This document shows positions 50,474-57,257 of a stretch of 64,000 bases of DNA, piece by piece. This DNA comes from Jatrophihabitans sp. (lineage in GTDB: Bacteria > Actinomycetota > Actinomycetes > Mycobacteriales > Jatrophihabitantaceae). Under the pieces are notes generated by a model. The model saw only the letters and a program-made list of their open reading frames with translations. It was not told the origin of the DNA and did no database searches. The stretch's first letter is position 1. Each line of letters begins with the position of its first letter. Both the position numbers and the translations under genes were made by a program. The DNA is taken from positions 1 to 64,000 of the forward strand of contig DASVQQ010000022.1 of the NCBI GenBank assembly GCA_036389035.1. The letters are read 5' to 3'.

Positions 50474-51720
50474 ACGACCTCGACACCACCATCAAGGACC
50501 TGATCAACTCCGCCGTCGATCGCGAACTCGAGGCCCCCCGCGCGGTGCCGCCGCTGGACCGGTCCCGGTTGGCTGAGCGGCCTTCGGCCCATCCGGTGGC
50601 CCGGTGGAGCGTCCCGGTGCTGGCCGCCGTGGTGGCGGCGCTGCTGGCGGTGGGGACGCTTGTGACAATCGGTTTCGAACGCGACAAGCCTTCCAGCCCG
50701 CCCGGGAACTCGCCCAGCCCGGCGCCGTCAGCGTCGGCGTCGGTGTCGAAATCCATCAGTCCGGACCGGGAAGCGGCAGCTCGCGCGTACTCCCAGGCGT
50801 TGGCCGGCGCCCGGGAGGCGAGCGAGGTCGCCGGCGTCTCGGTGGGGCCGGTGTCGGCCCAGGAAGCCGTCCAGTACAAGGACTCCGGCTTGTGGTCCAT
50901 GCCCGTTCCTGTTCCCAAGCCGCCAGCATTGGGCAAGCTCTACCCGATCACCGTCAGGTACGTGGTAGGGCCCGTCAGCAAGCCGGCATCCGTCGCGCCG
51001 GACCGGCTGGCTTCGGTCGTGTCGAGCGACCTGCACGACGGCGCCTCCGGAAGCTGCCCCCAGCCCTTCGTGGCCCGGCCGGGGCACACCTACCTGATCC
51101 ATTGCCGAGTGGATCTCCAGGCCGGCACCGTCGGCAAGGCGACGTTCGTCGATCGAGAACTCACCGGAACGACGAGTGCCACGTTCAACCTCAACGGCCC
51201 GCCGGTCGGGAAACCACCCAGCAAGGTGGTGTTGCCGCCGTGGCCGTCGGTGTCACCGGCATTGTCGAACTGCGTCGGCCCGGAGCCGGATCCGGAGAAC
51301 TTTCCCACCTACGCCGAGGCAGCGGCCGGCGCCCGGGAGGCGAGCGAGACAGCTGGGGTGTGGGTCGGTCCGGTGTCAGAACAGGACGCCGCCCTACACC
51401 GGGACGGGGTCAATGCCGGCCCGACGATCGACGATTCCGCCGGTTCAGGTGGTTTCCCTGACAAGCCGGTGCCGGGCAAGAGGTACCGGTTCACCGTGAA
51501 GTACGTCGCGCATTCCGCCGCTCCGGATACCGTCCTGTGGCTGTCCTTCCAACGCGTCGCCTCCGGGAGCTGCCCGAAGCCGTTCCTGATCCAACCGAAC
51601 CACACGTACCTGCTCCGCTGCGAGGTGACCTTTCTGGCCGCCGGGGGCAGCAGCATGTGGGCTGCGATGCGATCTCCCGCCGGAGGATCGGAGGCGCAAC
51701 AGCTGACCCGGCCTTACTAG
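50470..51720 (+). CDS. Membrane-anchored two-repeat protein, copy 1 of duplicated module
   Basis: A 416-residue protein. The cytoplasmic N-terminus (about 1-45, LNSAVDREL-like helix with RSRLAERPSAHP) is followed by one transmembrane helix (about 48-70), a Ser/Pro linker, then two extracytoplasmic repeats of about 130 residues. Each repeat opens AGAREASE-AGV-VGPVS and ends SGSCP-PF-PNHTYLLRCEV-like, with two cysteines that may pair. Coupled to the sigma gene, it is a candidate anti-sigma or sensor, but no known anti-sigma domain is visible. I know no family for the repeat. A paralogue lies at 52667-53839. Confidence 0.75.
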   Translation: MNDLDTTIKDLINSAVDRELEAPRAVPPLDRSRLAERPSAHPVARWSVPVLAAVVAALLAVGTLVTIGFERDKPSSPPGNSPSPAPSASASVSKSISPDREAAARAYSQALAGAREASEVAGVSVGPVSAQEAVQYKDSGLWSMPVPVPKPPALGKLYPITVRYVVGPVSKPASVAPDRLASVVSSDLHDGASGSCPQPFVARPGHTYLIHCRVDLQAGTVGKATFVDRELTGTTSATFNLNGPPVGKPPSKVVLPPWPSVSPALSNCVGPEPDPENFPTYAEAAAGAREASETAGVWVGPVSEQDAALHRDGVNAGPTIDDSAGSGGFPDKPVPGKRYRFTVKYVAHSAAPDTVLWLSFQRVASGSCPKPFLIQPNHTYLLRCEVTFLAAGGSSMWAAMRSPAGGSEAQQLTRPY

Positions 51721-51775
51721 TCGACTCGTCCCTGCGAGCCGCGCTGGCCGTGAGGTGGTTCGGCGCAGCGGGACG

Positions 51776-51966
51776 CTAGTTGCCGCGGACGTCGGCGGCG
51801 CGCAGGGCCAATTCCATGAAGGCGTCGCCCCGGCGCTGATCGCTGGTGCGGTGCTCGAAACGGCCGTGGGCCATGGCTTCGGCGTCCATCAGGATCAGCT
51901 CGGCCTCGACCCGCATCAGGGCCCGGATCAGTGGGCAGTTCACCGGCAGATCCATGTTCAGCCGGC
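51776..51966 (-). pseudogene. Truncated copy of the small module gene
   Basis: The reading from about 51964 to the stop at 51776 (MDLPVNCPLIRALMRVEAEL and onward, ATG 51956) matches the last 60 residues of the gene at 53882-54172 with few changes. The first 35 residues of that gene are absent; homology stops at about 51966. It is probably a remnant, although a 60-residue product from ATG 51956 cannot be excluded. Confidence 0.7.
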
Positions 51967-52034
51967 CTAGCTGCACTGGCCGCGAGGTAGTCCGCCGCGC
52001 GGGAATCGGGGCGTTCGACAGCATCGCGGTGCGT

Positions 52035-52060
52035 GCAACAAAACTGGTGGTGATGCGTCC
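52035..52060 (+). promoter_or_regulatory. Conserved putative ECF promoter, copy 2
   Basis: GCAACA (52035-52040) and CGTCC (52056-52060) with a 15-bp spacer, as in copy 1 at 49839-49864. The flanking GCGTCCATAGCT is also shared. Confidence 0.5.
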
Positions 52061-52098
52061 ATAGCTCACTAACGTTGCGAAGCGAAGAGGTGGCCCTG

Positions 52099-52125
52099 AT
52101 GGACTTCTCGGGCTCGAGCGCGTGA
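52099..52125 (+). promoter_or_regulatory. Micro-ORF overlapping the ECF sigma start, copy 2
   Basis: A GAGGTGG (52087-52093) leads to ATG 52099, an 8-codon frame (MDFSGSSA, stop) whose TGA overlaps the sigma ATG (TGATG at 52123-52127). Peptide sequence differs from copy 1 but the ribosome site and overlapping stop are kept. Confidence 0.5.
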
Positions 52126-52670
52126 TGGGCTCGATCACGGGCCGGTCGCGCGCGGACCGGCGGGCGCCTGCGCCGGTGGGCGGGTTTGACTTCGACGAGC
52201 TTTACCGCACCCAGTGGTGGCCGATGATCCGGCTGGCCCAGGGGCTCGTCGATGACGTCAGCTCGGCCGAGGACGTGGTGCAGGACGCCTTCGCCGGCCT
52301 GTACCGCAGCACGGCGACGCTCGCCGAACCCGGTGCGGCGGTGCGCTACCTGCGGGTCAGCGTGGTCAACGGGGCCCGCTCGGCGCTGCGCCGGCGTCGG
52401 ACGGTGCGGACCTGGCTGGGGCAGCGTCGCGAGGACGAGCACGCCCCGCCGGCTGACGAACCGTCGCTGCGCTCAGCCGATCAGCAGGCGGCCCGCCGGG
52501 CGCTGGCGGTCCTGCCCGCCAGGCAGCGCGAGGTGTTGACCCTGCGCTTCCTGGCCGACCTCAGCGACTCTGAGATCGCCGACGCGACCGGCATGTCGCC
52601 CGGGCACGTCCGCTCGGCGGCCAGCCGCGGCCTGGCCACCTTGCGCGCCACCCTCGGAGGGCACTCGTGA
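52125..52670 (+). CDS. ECF sigma factor, copy 2 of duplicated module
   Basis: A 181-residue SigE-like ECF sigma, paralogue of the 49925 gene: FDELYRTQWWPMIRLAQGLV, AEDVVQDAFAGLYRS, LPARQREVLTLRFLADLSDS and ATGMSPGHVRSAASRG are nearly unchanged; the N-terminal 20 residues and a linker (GQRREDEHAPPADEP) have drifted. ATG 52125 corresponds to the start of the other copy; GTG 52122 is also possible. Its TGA overlaps the GTG of the next gene. Near-identical DNA-binding region 4 implies that both sigmas read the same promoters. Confidence 0.9.
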   Translation: MGSITGRSRADRRAPAPVGGFDFDELYRTQWWPMIRLAQGLVDDVSSAEDVVQDAFAGLYRSTATLAEPGAAVRYLRVSVVNGARSALRRRRTVRTWLGQRREDEHAPPADEPSLRSADQQAARRALAVLPARQREVLTLRFLADLSDSEIADATGMSPGHVRSAASRGLATLRATLGGHS

Positions 52671-53839
52671 ACGACACCGACACCACCATCCTGGACGCCC
52701 GCATCAAGGACCTGGTCAACTCCGCCGTCGACGTCGAGCTCACCGGCCACCGCTCGGCGCCGCCGCTGGACCTGTCACGGCTGGCCGAGCGGCCTTCGCC
52801 CCATCCGGTGGCTGCCTGGAGCGTCCCGCTGCTGGCCGCCACCGTGGCCGCGCTGCTGGCAATCGGCACCATGCTGATCATCAGCTCCGACCGCGACCGG
52901 CGATCAGACCCAGACTCCACCAGCCCGACGCCCTCGATCTCGAAGTCCATCGACCCGGGCCCGAATGACTCGGTGACCTGGTGCCCCCATCCAGGCCCGA
53001 GGTACGCGACTCCAACCACCCTCGCTGACGTGCCCGACGCCCCGGAGGCGACCGAGGTGCCTGGGGTCTCGGTCGGGCCGGTGTCAGCCGAGGACGCCGC
53101 CTCCACGTACGCGGGCCAGTCGGTCAAGTTCACCGGCTCCGCGGGCCCGTTCGTCCGTGACTTCCGCGACCTGAAGCCGGTGCCGGGCAAGAGTTATTCG
53201 TTCACCCTGAAATACGTCGTGCCGGAGGCGGAGCGTTCGGTGTCCGCCCTACTGATAGTGCTGCGGGACGTCGCCGCGGGAAGCTGCCCCAGGCCCTTCC
53301 TGGTCCGACCGGGTCACACCTACCTGATCCGCTGCGAAATGACCTTCCTGCCTGAGTCAGCCGGTCAGCTGGTAATCACTACGATTGGCTCCAGCGGATG
53401 GGGTGAGATGGTGTTGCCGCTCAGCGGCGAAGTGGGGGACTTGGCTGGCATCCCGGAGGCAAGCAAGGTGGCTGGGGTCTCGGTCGGACCGGTGTCAGAG
53501 CAGGACGACGCCGACCTCGACAGTCATCTCGGCCAGCCGTATGTCAGGGATTTCAACGGTGTGAAGGACTACTCAGGCAAGCCGACACCGGGCAAGAGTT
53601 ATCCGTTCACCGTGAAGTACGTCGTGTCTCGCTTCCAGTATCCGGTCTCCGTCGTGTCGATGACATTTCAGGACGTAGCCTCCGGAAGCTGTCCCGAGCC
53701 CTTCCTGGCCCGAGCGGATCACACGTACCTGATCCGCTGCCGGATCACCTTCCGCGCCGGCGCAGCCGGCAAGCTCACACTGGTCTCTCGAACTCCGGCG
53801 TTCACCCGCGATTTTGGGCACCTGGTGAAGCTTCCGTGA
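52667..53839 (+). CDS. Membrane-anchored two-repeat protein, copy 2 of duplicated module
   Basis: A 390-residue paralogue of the 50470 gene: same cytoplasmic segment (LVNSAVDVELTGH; LSRLAERPSPHP), transmembrane helix (about 50-72), Ser/Pro linker, and two extracytoplasmic repeats. The first opens PEATEVPGVSVGPVSAED, the second PEASKVAGVSVGPVSEQD; each closes with GSCP and HTYLIRC. The extracytoplasmic parts of the two paralogues differ far more than the sigma factors do, which suggests that the sensing part is changing. No recognised family. Confidence 0.75.
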   Translation: MNDTDTTILDARIKDLVNSAVDVELTGHRSAPPLDLSRLAERPSPHPVAAWSVPLLAATVAALLAIGTMLIISSDRDRRSDPDSTSPTPSISKSIDPGPNDSVTWCPHPGPRYATPTTLADVPDAPEATEVPGVSVGPVSAEDAASTYAGQSVKFTGSAGPFVRDFRDLKPVPGKSYSFTLKYVVPEAERSVSALLIVLRDVAAGSCPRPFLVRPGHTYLIRCEMTFLPESAGQLVITTIGSSGWGEMVLPLSGEVGDLAGIPEASKVAGVSVGPVSEQDDADLDSHLGQPYVRDFNGVKDYSGKPTPGKSYPFTVKYVVSRFQYPVSVVSMTFQDVASGSCPEPFLARADHTYLIRCRITFRAGAAGKLTLVSRTPAFTRDFGHLVKLP

Positions 53840-53881
53840 CCCCCACGTCCCGACTGCGAGTACAGCCGGCCGATGCGACTG

Positions 53882-54172
53882 CTAGTTGCCGGGGATGTCG
53901 GCGGCGCGCAGGGCCAGTGCCATGAAGGCGTCGGCCCGGCGCTGATCGCTGGTGCGGTGCTCGAAACGGCCGTGGGCCATGGCTTCGGCGTCCATCAGGA
54001 TCAGCTCGGCCTCGACCCGCATCAGGGCCCGGATCAGCGGGCAGTTCACCGGCAGATCCATGTTCAGCCGGACCACTCCGTCGGCCGCTGGTGACAGCTT
54101 GGCCTCCAGGAGCGCCGCGATCAGTTCCTCGCGCCGTTCTCCCGCCACGAGGTCCGCACCATAGTTGTTCAT
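53882..54172 (-). CDS. Small conserved hypothetical protein of the duplicated module
   Basis: A 96-residue, mostly helical protein (ERREELIAALLEAKLSPAAD; CPLIRALMRVEAELILMDAE). It lies opposite and downstream of the membrane-protein gene, as does the truncated copy at 51776-51966, so it belongs to the duplicated unit. The near-unchanged 60-residue tail argues for coding. ATG 54172 is a reasonable start without a strong ribosome site. Function unknown. Confidence 0.65.
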   Translation of the reverse strand: MNNYGADLVAGERREELIAALLEAKLSPAADGVVRLNMDLPVNCPLIRALMRVEAELILMDAEAMAHGRFEHRTSDQRRADAFMALALRAADIPGN

Positions 54173-54290
54173 GCCGGCGAGCCTAGGCCGCTGGGACGGT
54201 AAAAAGCACCGAATTGACCAACGCAAGAGCTGACCGAGAGGGTTGTTCACGGCCCCGGCGCCTGCCACCCTGACGTGGCGCCAGGAATCG

Positions 54291-54749
54291 TCAGTGCAGG
54301 CAGAATTCGTTGCCCTCCGGGTCCTGCATCACGATTCCGACATGCTCCAGGCCGTCCTGGTCGAGCACGCTCAGCTGCCGGGCGCCGGCCTTGACCAGCC
54401 GGTCCGCCTCGGCCCGGACCCGGCGCCGCCGCTCGTCGAGCGGGGCGCGGCGGCCGCCCCCGACGTCGAGGTCCAGGTGCAGCCGGTTCTTGGCCAGCTT
54501 GGCCTCGGGCACGATCTGGAACCAGAGCCGCGGCCCCCGGCCGGCCGGGTCGATGACCGAGTCGCAGTAGTCGCCGTCGGGGCCGTCCTCGAGCTCGTCC
54601 TCGGGCACCCCGATGCCGCGCAGGTAGCCGTACCAGCTGTCGTAGCCGGCCGGCGGCGGCTCGGGCACGTAGTGCAGCGCCTCGCACCAGAACCGCGCCA
54701 GCCGGGCCGGCTCCGCGCAATCGATGGTGACCTGGAACTCGGTGGCCAT
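54291..54749 (-). CDS. VOC/glyoxalase-superfamily protein
   Basis: A 152-residue protein with two beta-alpha-beta-beta-beta modules: FQVTIDCAEPARLARFWCEA, LWFQIVPEAKLAKNRLHLDL, DGLEHVGIVMQDPEGNEFCL. It fits the small actinobacterial VOC group (Glyoxalase_6 type) of unknown substrate. A His (RLHLDL) and a Glu (GNEFCL) are candidate metal ligands. Third of three same-strand genes, 63 bp after the GNAT gene. Confidence 0.87.
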   Translation of the reverse strand: MATEFQVTIDCAEPARLARFWCEALHYVPEPPPAGYDSWYGYLRGIGVPEDELEDGPDGDYCDSVIDPAGRGPRLWFQIVPEAKLAKNRLHLDLDVGGGRRAPLDERRRRVRAEADRLVKAGARQLSVLDQDGLEHVGIVMQDPEGNEFCLH

Positions 54750-54812
54750 GGACGTCCTCGATTCAGGGCTGGGTTCGGTCCGGCCGGCGGAACTCGATTC
54801 AGGTGGTGCTGC

Positions 54813-55310
54813 TCAGTCCGATGGCGATGCGTCCGGCGGCATGTCGTAGGTGAGGTATCCGGTCCGGCCGGCCAGCCGGTCATAGGTGGAGCGGGCGGTC
54901 AGGTTGGTCTCGGAGGTTATCCAGCGGATCACGTCCCATCCGTGCCGGCTCGCCAGCGCACGCAGCTCGGCCAGCAGCGCGTCCACCGCCCCGGTTCCGC
55001 GTGCCGCCGGCTCGACGTAGAGATCGTCGAGGTAGCAGCCGACCGAGCCGTGCAGGGGCCGCGCGAACGGCCGGTAGTGCGCCAGCCCGGCAGGCGGCAG
55101 ATCGAGCCCCGGTCGCACCACGAGGGCCTGCACCCCGTGGGCTCCGTCCTGCAGCCACGCCCACACCCGGTCCAGCTTCTGCCGCGGCATCGCCACCTCG
55201 TAGAAGTCGCCGTAGCCGCGGTAGAGCTGTTCCCAGACCGGCCGGTCGGCCGGCCGCAGCGGGGTGACCAGCCAGCCGGCCGGCGGGCCGGCGGGGCGTG
55301 CGGCATTCAC
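54813..55310 (-). CDS. GNAT acetyltransferase
   Basis: A 165-residue acetyltransferase. PLRPADRPVWEQLYRGYGDF starts the fold, VGCYLDDLYVEPAARGTGAV holds the acetyl-CoA loop, and NLTARSTYDRLAGRTGYLTY the terminal helix. Similar to small GNATs that modify amines or drugs. The GTG start lies 3 bp after the stop of the lipoprotein gene, so the two are co-translated. Confidence 0.83.
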   Translation of the reverse strand: MNAARPAGPPAGWLVTPLRPADRPVWEQLYRGYGDFYEVAMPRQKLDRVWAWLQDGAHGVQALVVRPGLDLPPAGLAHYRPFARPLHGSVGCYLDDLYVEPAARGTGAVDALLAELRALASRHGWDVIRWITSETNLTARSTYDRLAGRTGYLTYDMPPDASPSD

Positions 55311-55313
55311 GGG

Positions 55314-55961
55314 CTAGTACGCGTGCAGATGGCCGCAGCTGGGCAGGCCGAACTCGTCGAGATAGGCCTTCAGGACGCCGCTGTGGTTCGACGCCGTCGC
55401 CAGGTCGTCGGCGTCGGCCTGCACCGCCGCCGCGTCCCGGGCCCGGGCGTGGGCGATCATCCGCTCGACGATCGGCTTGGCCTCCGCGTAGTCGGCTCGC
55501 TCGAGGGCGAGCCAGTTCTTCTCCAGCTCGGCCCGCAGCGCGAACGGCTTCATCACCCGCTGCGCCTGGGAGATCAGGACCGGCGTCAGCCGCAGCGTTC
55601 CACTCAGATTGAGGACGAGGGTGTCGAAGTCGGTGAGGCTGGCGGGGGTCGGCAGTGCCTGGCGTTGGGCGTCGATGGCCGAGCACACCGCGTTCATCTT
55701 GATCAAGAAGTTCGGCATGGAGATCACATCTGTCGGCGATCCGGCCGAGGTCGAGGCGAAGGCCGGCGCGCTCGGGCCGATCACGCCGCTGCTGGACGGC
55801 GAAGCGGAAGCGGACGGCGAGGCCGAACCGGACGGTGATCCGGCCGGCGCGGCCGACTGCCCGGCCGAATCGCCGCAACCGATCAGGACCGAGCCGGCCA
55901 GTCCGAGCAGGGCCAGCTGAGCCAGCAGGGCACGCCGACGTGCCGGGCCGGTCCTTCTCAT
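55314..55961 (-). CDS. Lipoprotein of unknown function
   Basis: A 215-residue lipoprotein: RRALLAQLALLGLAGSVLIGC is the signal peptide with lipobox LIGC, then a Ser/Ala/Pro-rich linker and a helical domain (about 85-205, TDVISMPNFLIKMNAVCSAI; ALERADYAEAKPIVERMIAH). A Cys in NAVCSA and one near the C-terminus (LPSCGH) may pair. ATG 55961 is used; the frame extends to 56024 without a signal. First of three same-strand genes with the GNAT and VOC genes. Confidence 0.75.
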   Translation of the reverse strand: MRRTGPARRRALLAQLALLGLAGSVLIGCGDSAGQSAAPAGSPSGSASPSASASPSSSGVIGPSAPAFASTSAGSPTDVISMPNFLIKMNAVCSAIDAQRQALPTPASLTDFDTLVLNLSGTLRLTPVLISQAQRVMKPFALRAELEKNWLALERADYAEAKPIVERMIAHARARDAAAVQADADDLATASNHSGVLKAYLDEFGLPSCGHLHAY

Positions 55962-56066
55962 GTCGCACTCTTCTCTGGGTCGCACCGAACAATCATGCAC
56001 TGTGGCCGGCCACGGGCTCGCCACAGCGAGATCTCAACCGGATGACACCCTAAGCTGGCAACCATC

Positions 56067-56606
56067 ATGACCGCCGCCGGTTTCACCCTCTTCGACACCG
56101 CGATCGGCTGTTGCGCGCTCGGCTGGAGCGAGGCCGGGATCGTGGACGTGAACCTGCCGGAGGCGAGCCCCGAGCGGACACGCCACCGGATCGCCGGCCG
56201 GCTGCCCGGCGCCCGTGAGCAGCAGCCGCCGGCGCCGGTGCGCCAGACGATCGAGCGGGTCACGGCGCTGTTCGACGGCTCGGGCGATGACCTGGCCGAC
56301 GTGGAGCTCGACCTGTCCGGCGTCGGGGACTTCCACCGCGACGTCTACCGGGTGACCCGCGGCATCCGGCCCGGCACGACGCTGTCCTACGGCGCGATCG
56401 CCACCGAGCTGCGGCTGCCGGGCGCGGCCCGCGCGGTCGGCCGGGCACTGGGGCACAACCCCTGCCCGATCATCGTGCCGTGCCACCGGGTGCTGGCCGC
56501 CGACGGTTCGATGCACGGCTTCTCGGCCAACGGCGGGGTGGCCACCAAGCGCCGGATGCTGCAGCTGGAAGGCGCGCTGCCGGCCGACGAGCCGACCCTG
56601 TTCTGA
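56067..56606 (+). CDS. ogt: Methylated-DNA--protein-cysteine methyltransferase
   Basis: A 179-residue suicide repair protein that takes alkyl groups from O6-alkylguanine. The active-site IVPCHRV holds the acceptor Cys139; SYGAIATELRLPGAARAVGR is the DNA-binding helix-turn-helix with the arginine finger, and GGVATKRRMLQLEG closes the domain. The N-terminal half is a degenerate RNase H-like domain. Stands alone; divergent from the lipoprotein operon, convergent with the DUF309 gene. Confidence 0.95.
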   Translation: MTAAGFTLFDTAIGCCALGWSEAGIVDVNLPEASPERTRHRIAGRLPGAREQQPPAPVRQTIERVTALFDGSGDDLADVELDLSGVGDFHRDVYRVTRGIRPGTTLSYGAIATELRLPGAARAVGRALGHNPCPIIVPCHRVLAADGSMHGFSANGGVATKRRMLQLEGALPADEPTLF

Positions 56607-56637
56607 GTGCGGGCTCTGCGCGGTTCCGCGCGGTCCC

Positions 56638-57150
56638 TCAGCTGCCGCCGGGGTCCGGCGTGGTCAGCCGCGGCGGCCGCAGCCTCGCCTCGTCGCCCGC
56701 CGCGCCCGCAGCGGGTTCGGCGCTCGCCGCCGACCAGGCCAGCAGGCCTGGCACGTCGACGCGGTGCGGCGGCCGGTCCCGATAGCCGGCGAGATTGGCC
56801 GCGCCCCGGGCGATCAACCTCAGCGCGCCGGCCTGGTTGCCGCGGGCGGCGTGGGTCAGCCCCACCGCCAGCTGAGCCAGGCCGCGCCACAGCTCGCGCT
56901 CGGCGGTCGGAGCGGCCTTCCAGGCGTCCTCGAGCACCTCATGCGCCTCGAAGGGCCGGCCGGCGTCCAGTAGCAGCTGAGCCTGGGCCAGCGCCTGCTC
57001 CGGGGACCGCGCTAGGTTCTCGACCTGGCGGGTGACCCCTTCGGCGCCGTAGCGCAGTGGCCTGCCCAGCGCGTCGCGGGGGCGGGCGTTGAGGGGCCGG
57101 CCACGCTCGTCACGGTCCCGGTCGGCGGGGCGGTCATCCTGCTCGCTCAC
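56638..57150 (-). CDS. DUF309-family protein
   Basis: A 170-residue all-helical protein. The DUF309 hallmark is FEAHEVLEDAWK followed by LWRGLAQLAVGLTHAARGN, with conserved His and Glu residues at the first motif. The N-terminus is charged (EQDDRPADRDRDERGR) and the C-terminus Ala/Pro-rich. DUF309 proteins are widespread in actinobacteria and cyanobacteria; their role is unknown. Convergent with ogt and divergent from the XRE-MurA gene. Confidence 0.85.
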   Translation of the reverse strand: MSEQDDRPADRDRDERGRPLNARPRDALGRPLRYGAEGVTRQVENLARSPEQALAQAQLLLDAGRPFEAHEVLEDAWKAAPTAERELWRGLAQLAVGLTHAARGNQAGALRLIARGAANLAGYRDRPPHRVDVPGLLAWSAASAEPAAGAAGDEARLRPPRLTTPDPGGS

Positions 57151-57231
57151 CGTGGAATCCTGTCACGGATCTGGGCCTGCCGGTCGGCTTGAAGGGTTGA
57201 GCGAGCCTTCCGCGAGCCAGTGATTTCCAAC

Positions 57232-57243
57232 CTCATATATGAG
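57232..57243. promoter_or_regulatory. Palindromic operator candidate of the XRE-MurA gene
   Basis: CTCATATATGAG is a perfect 12-bp palindrome in an AT-rich island 14 bp upstream of the XRE-MurA start. An XRE domain in the gene's own product makes autoregulation likely. Confidence 0.55.
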
Positions 57244-57257
57244 ATATCGTCGCTGGC

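Noticed and set aside
53952..54164. Plus-strand frame opposite the small module gene
   Set aside because: Shadow of the conserved minus-strand gene; no ribosome site and Ser/Arg-rich.
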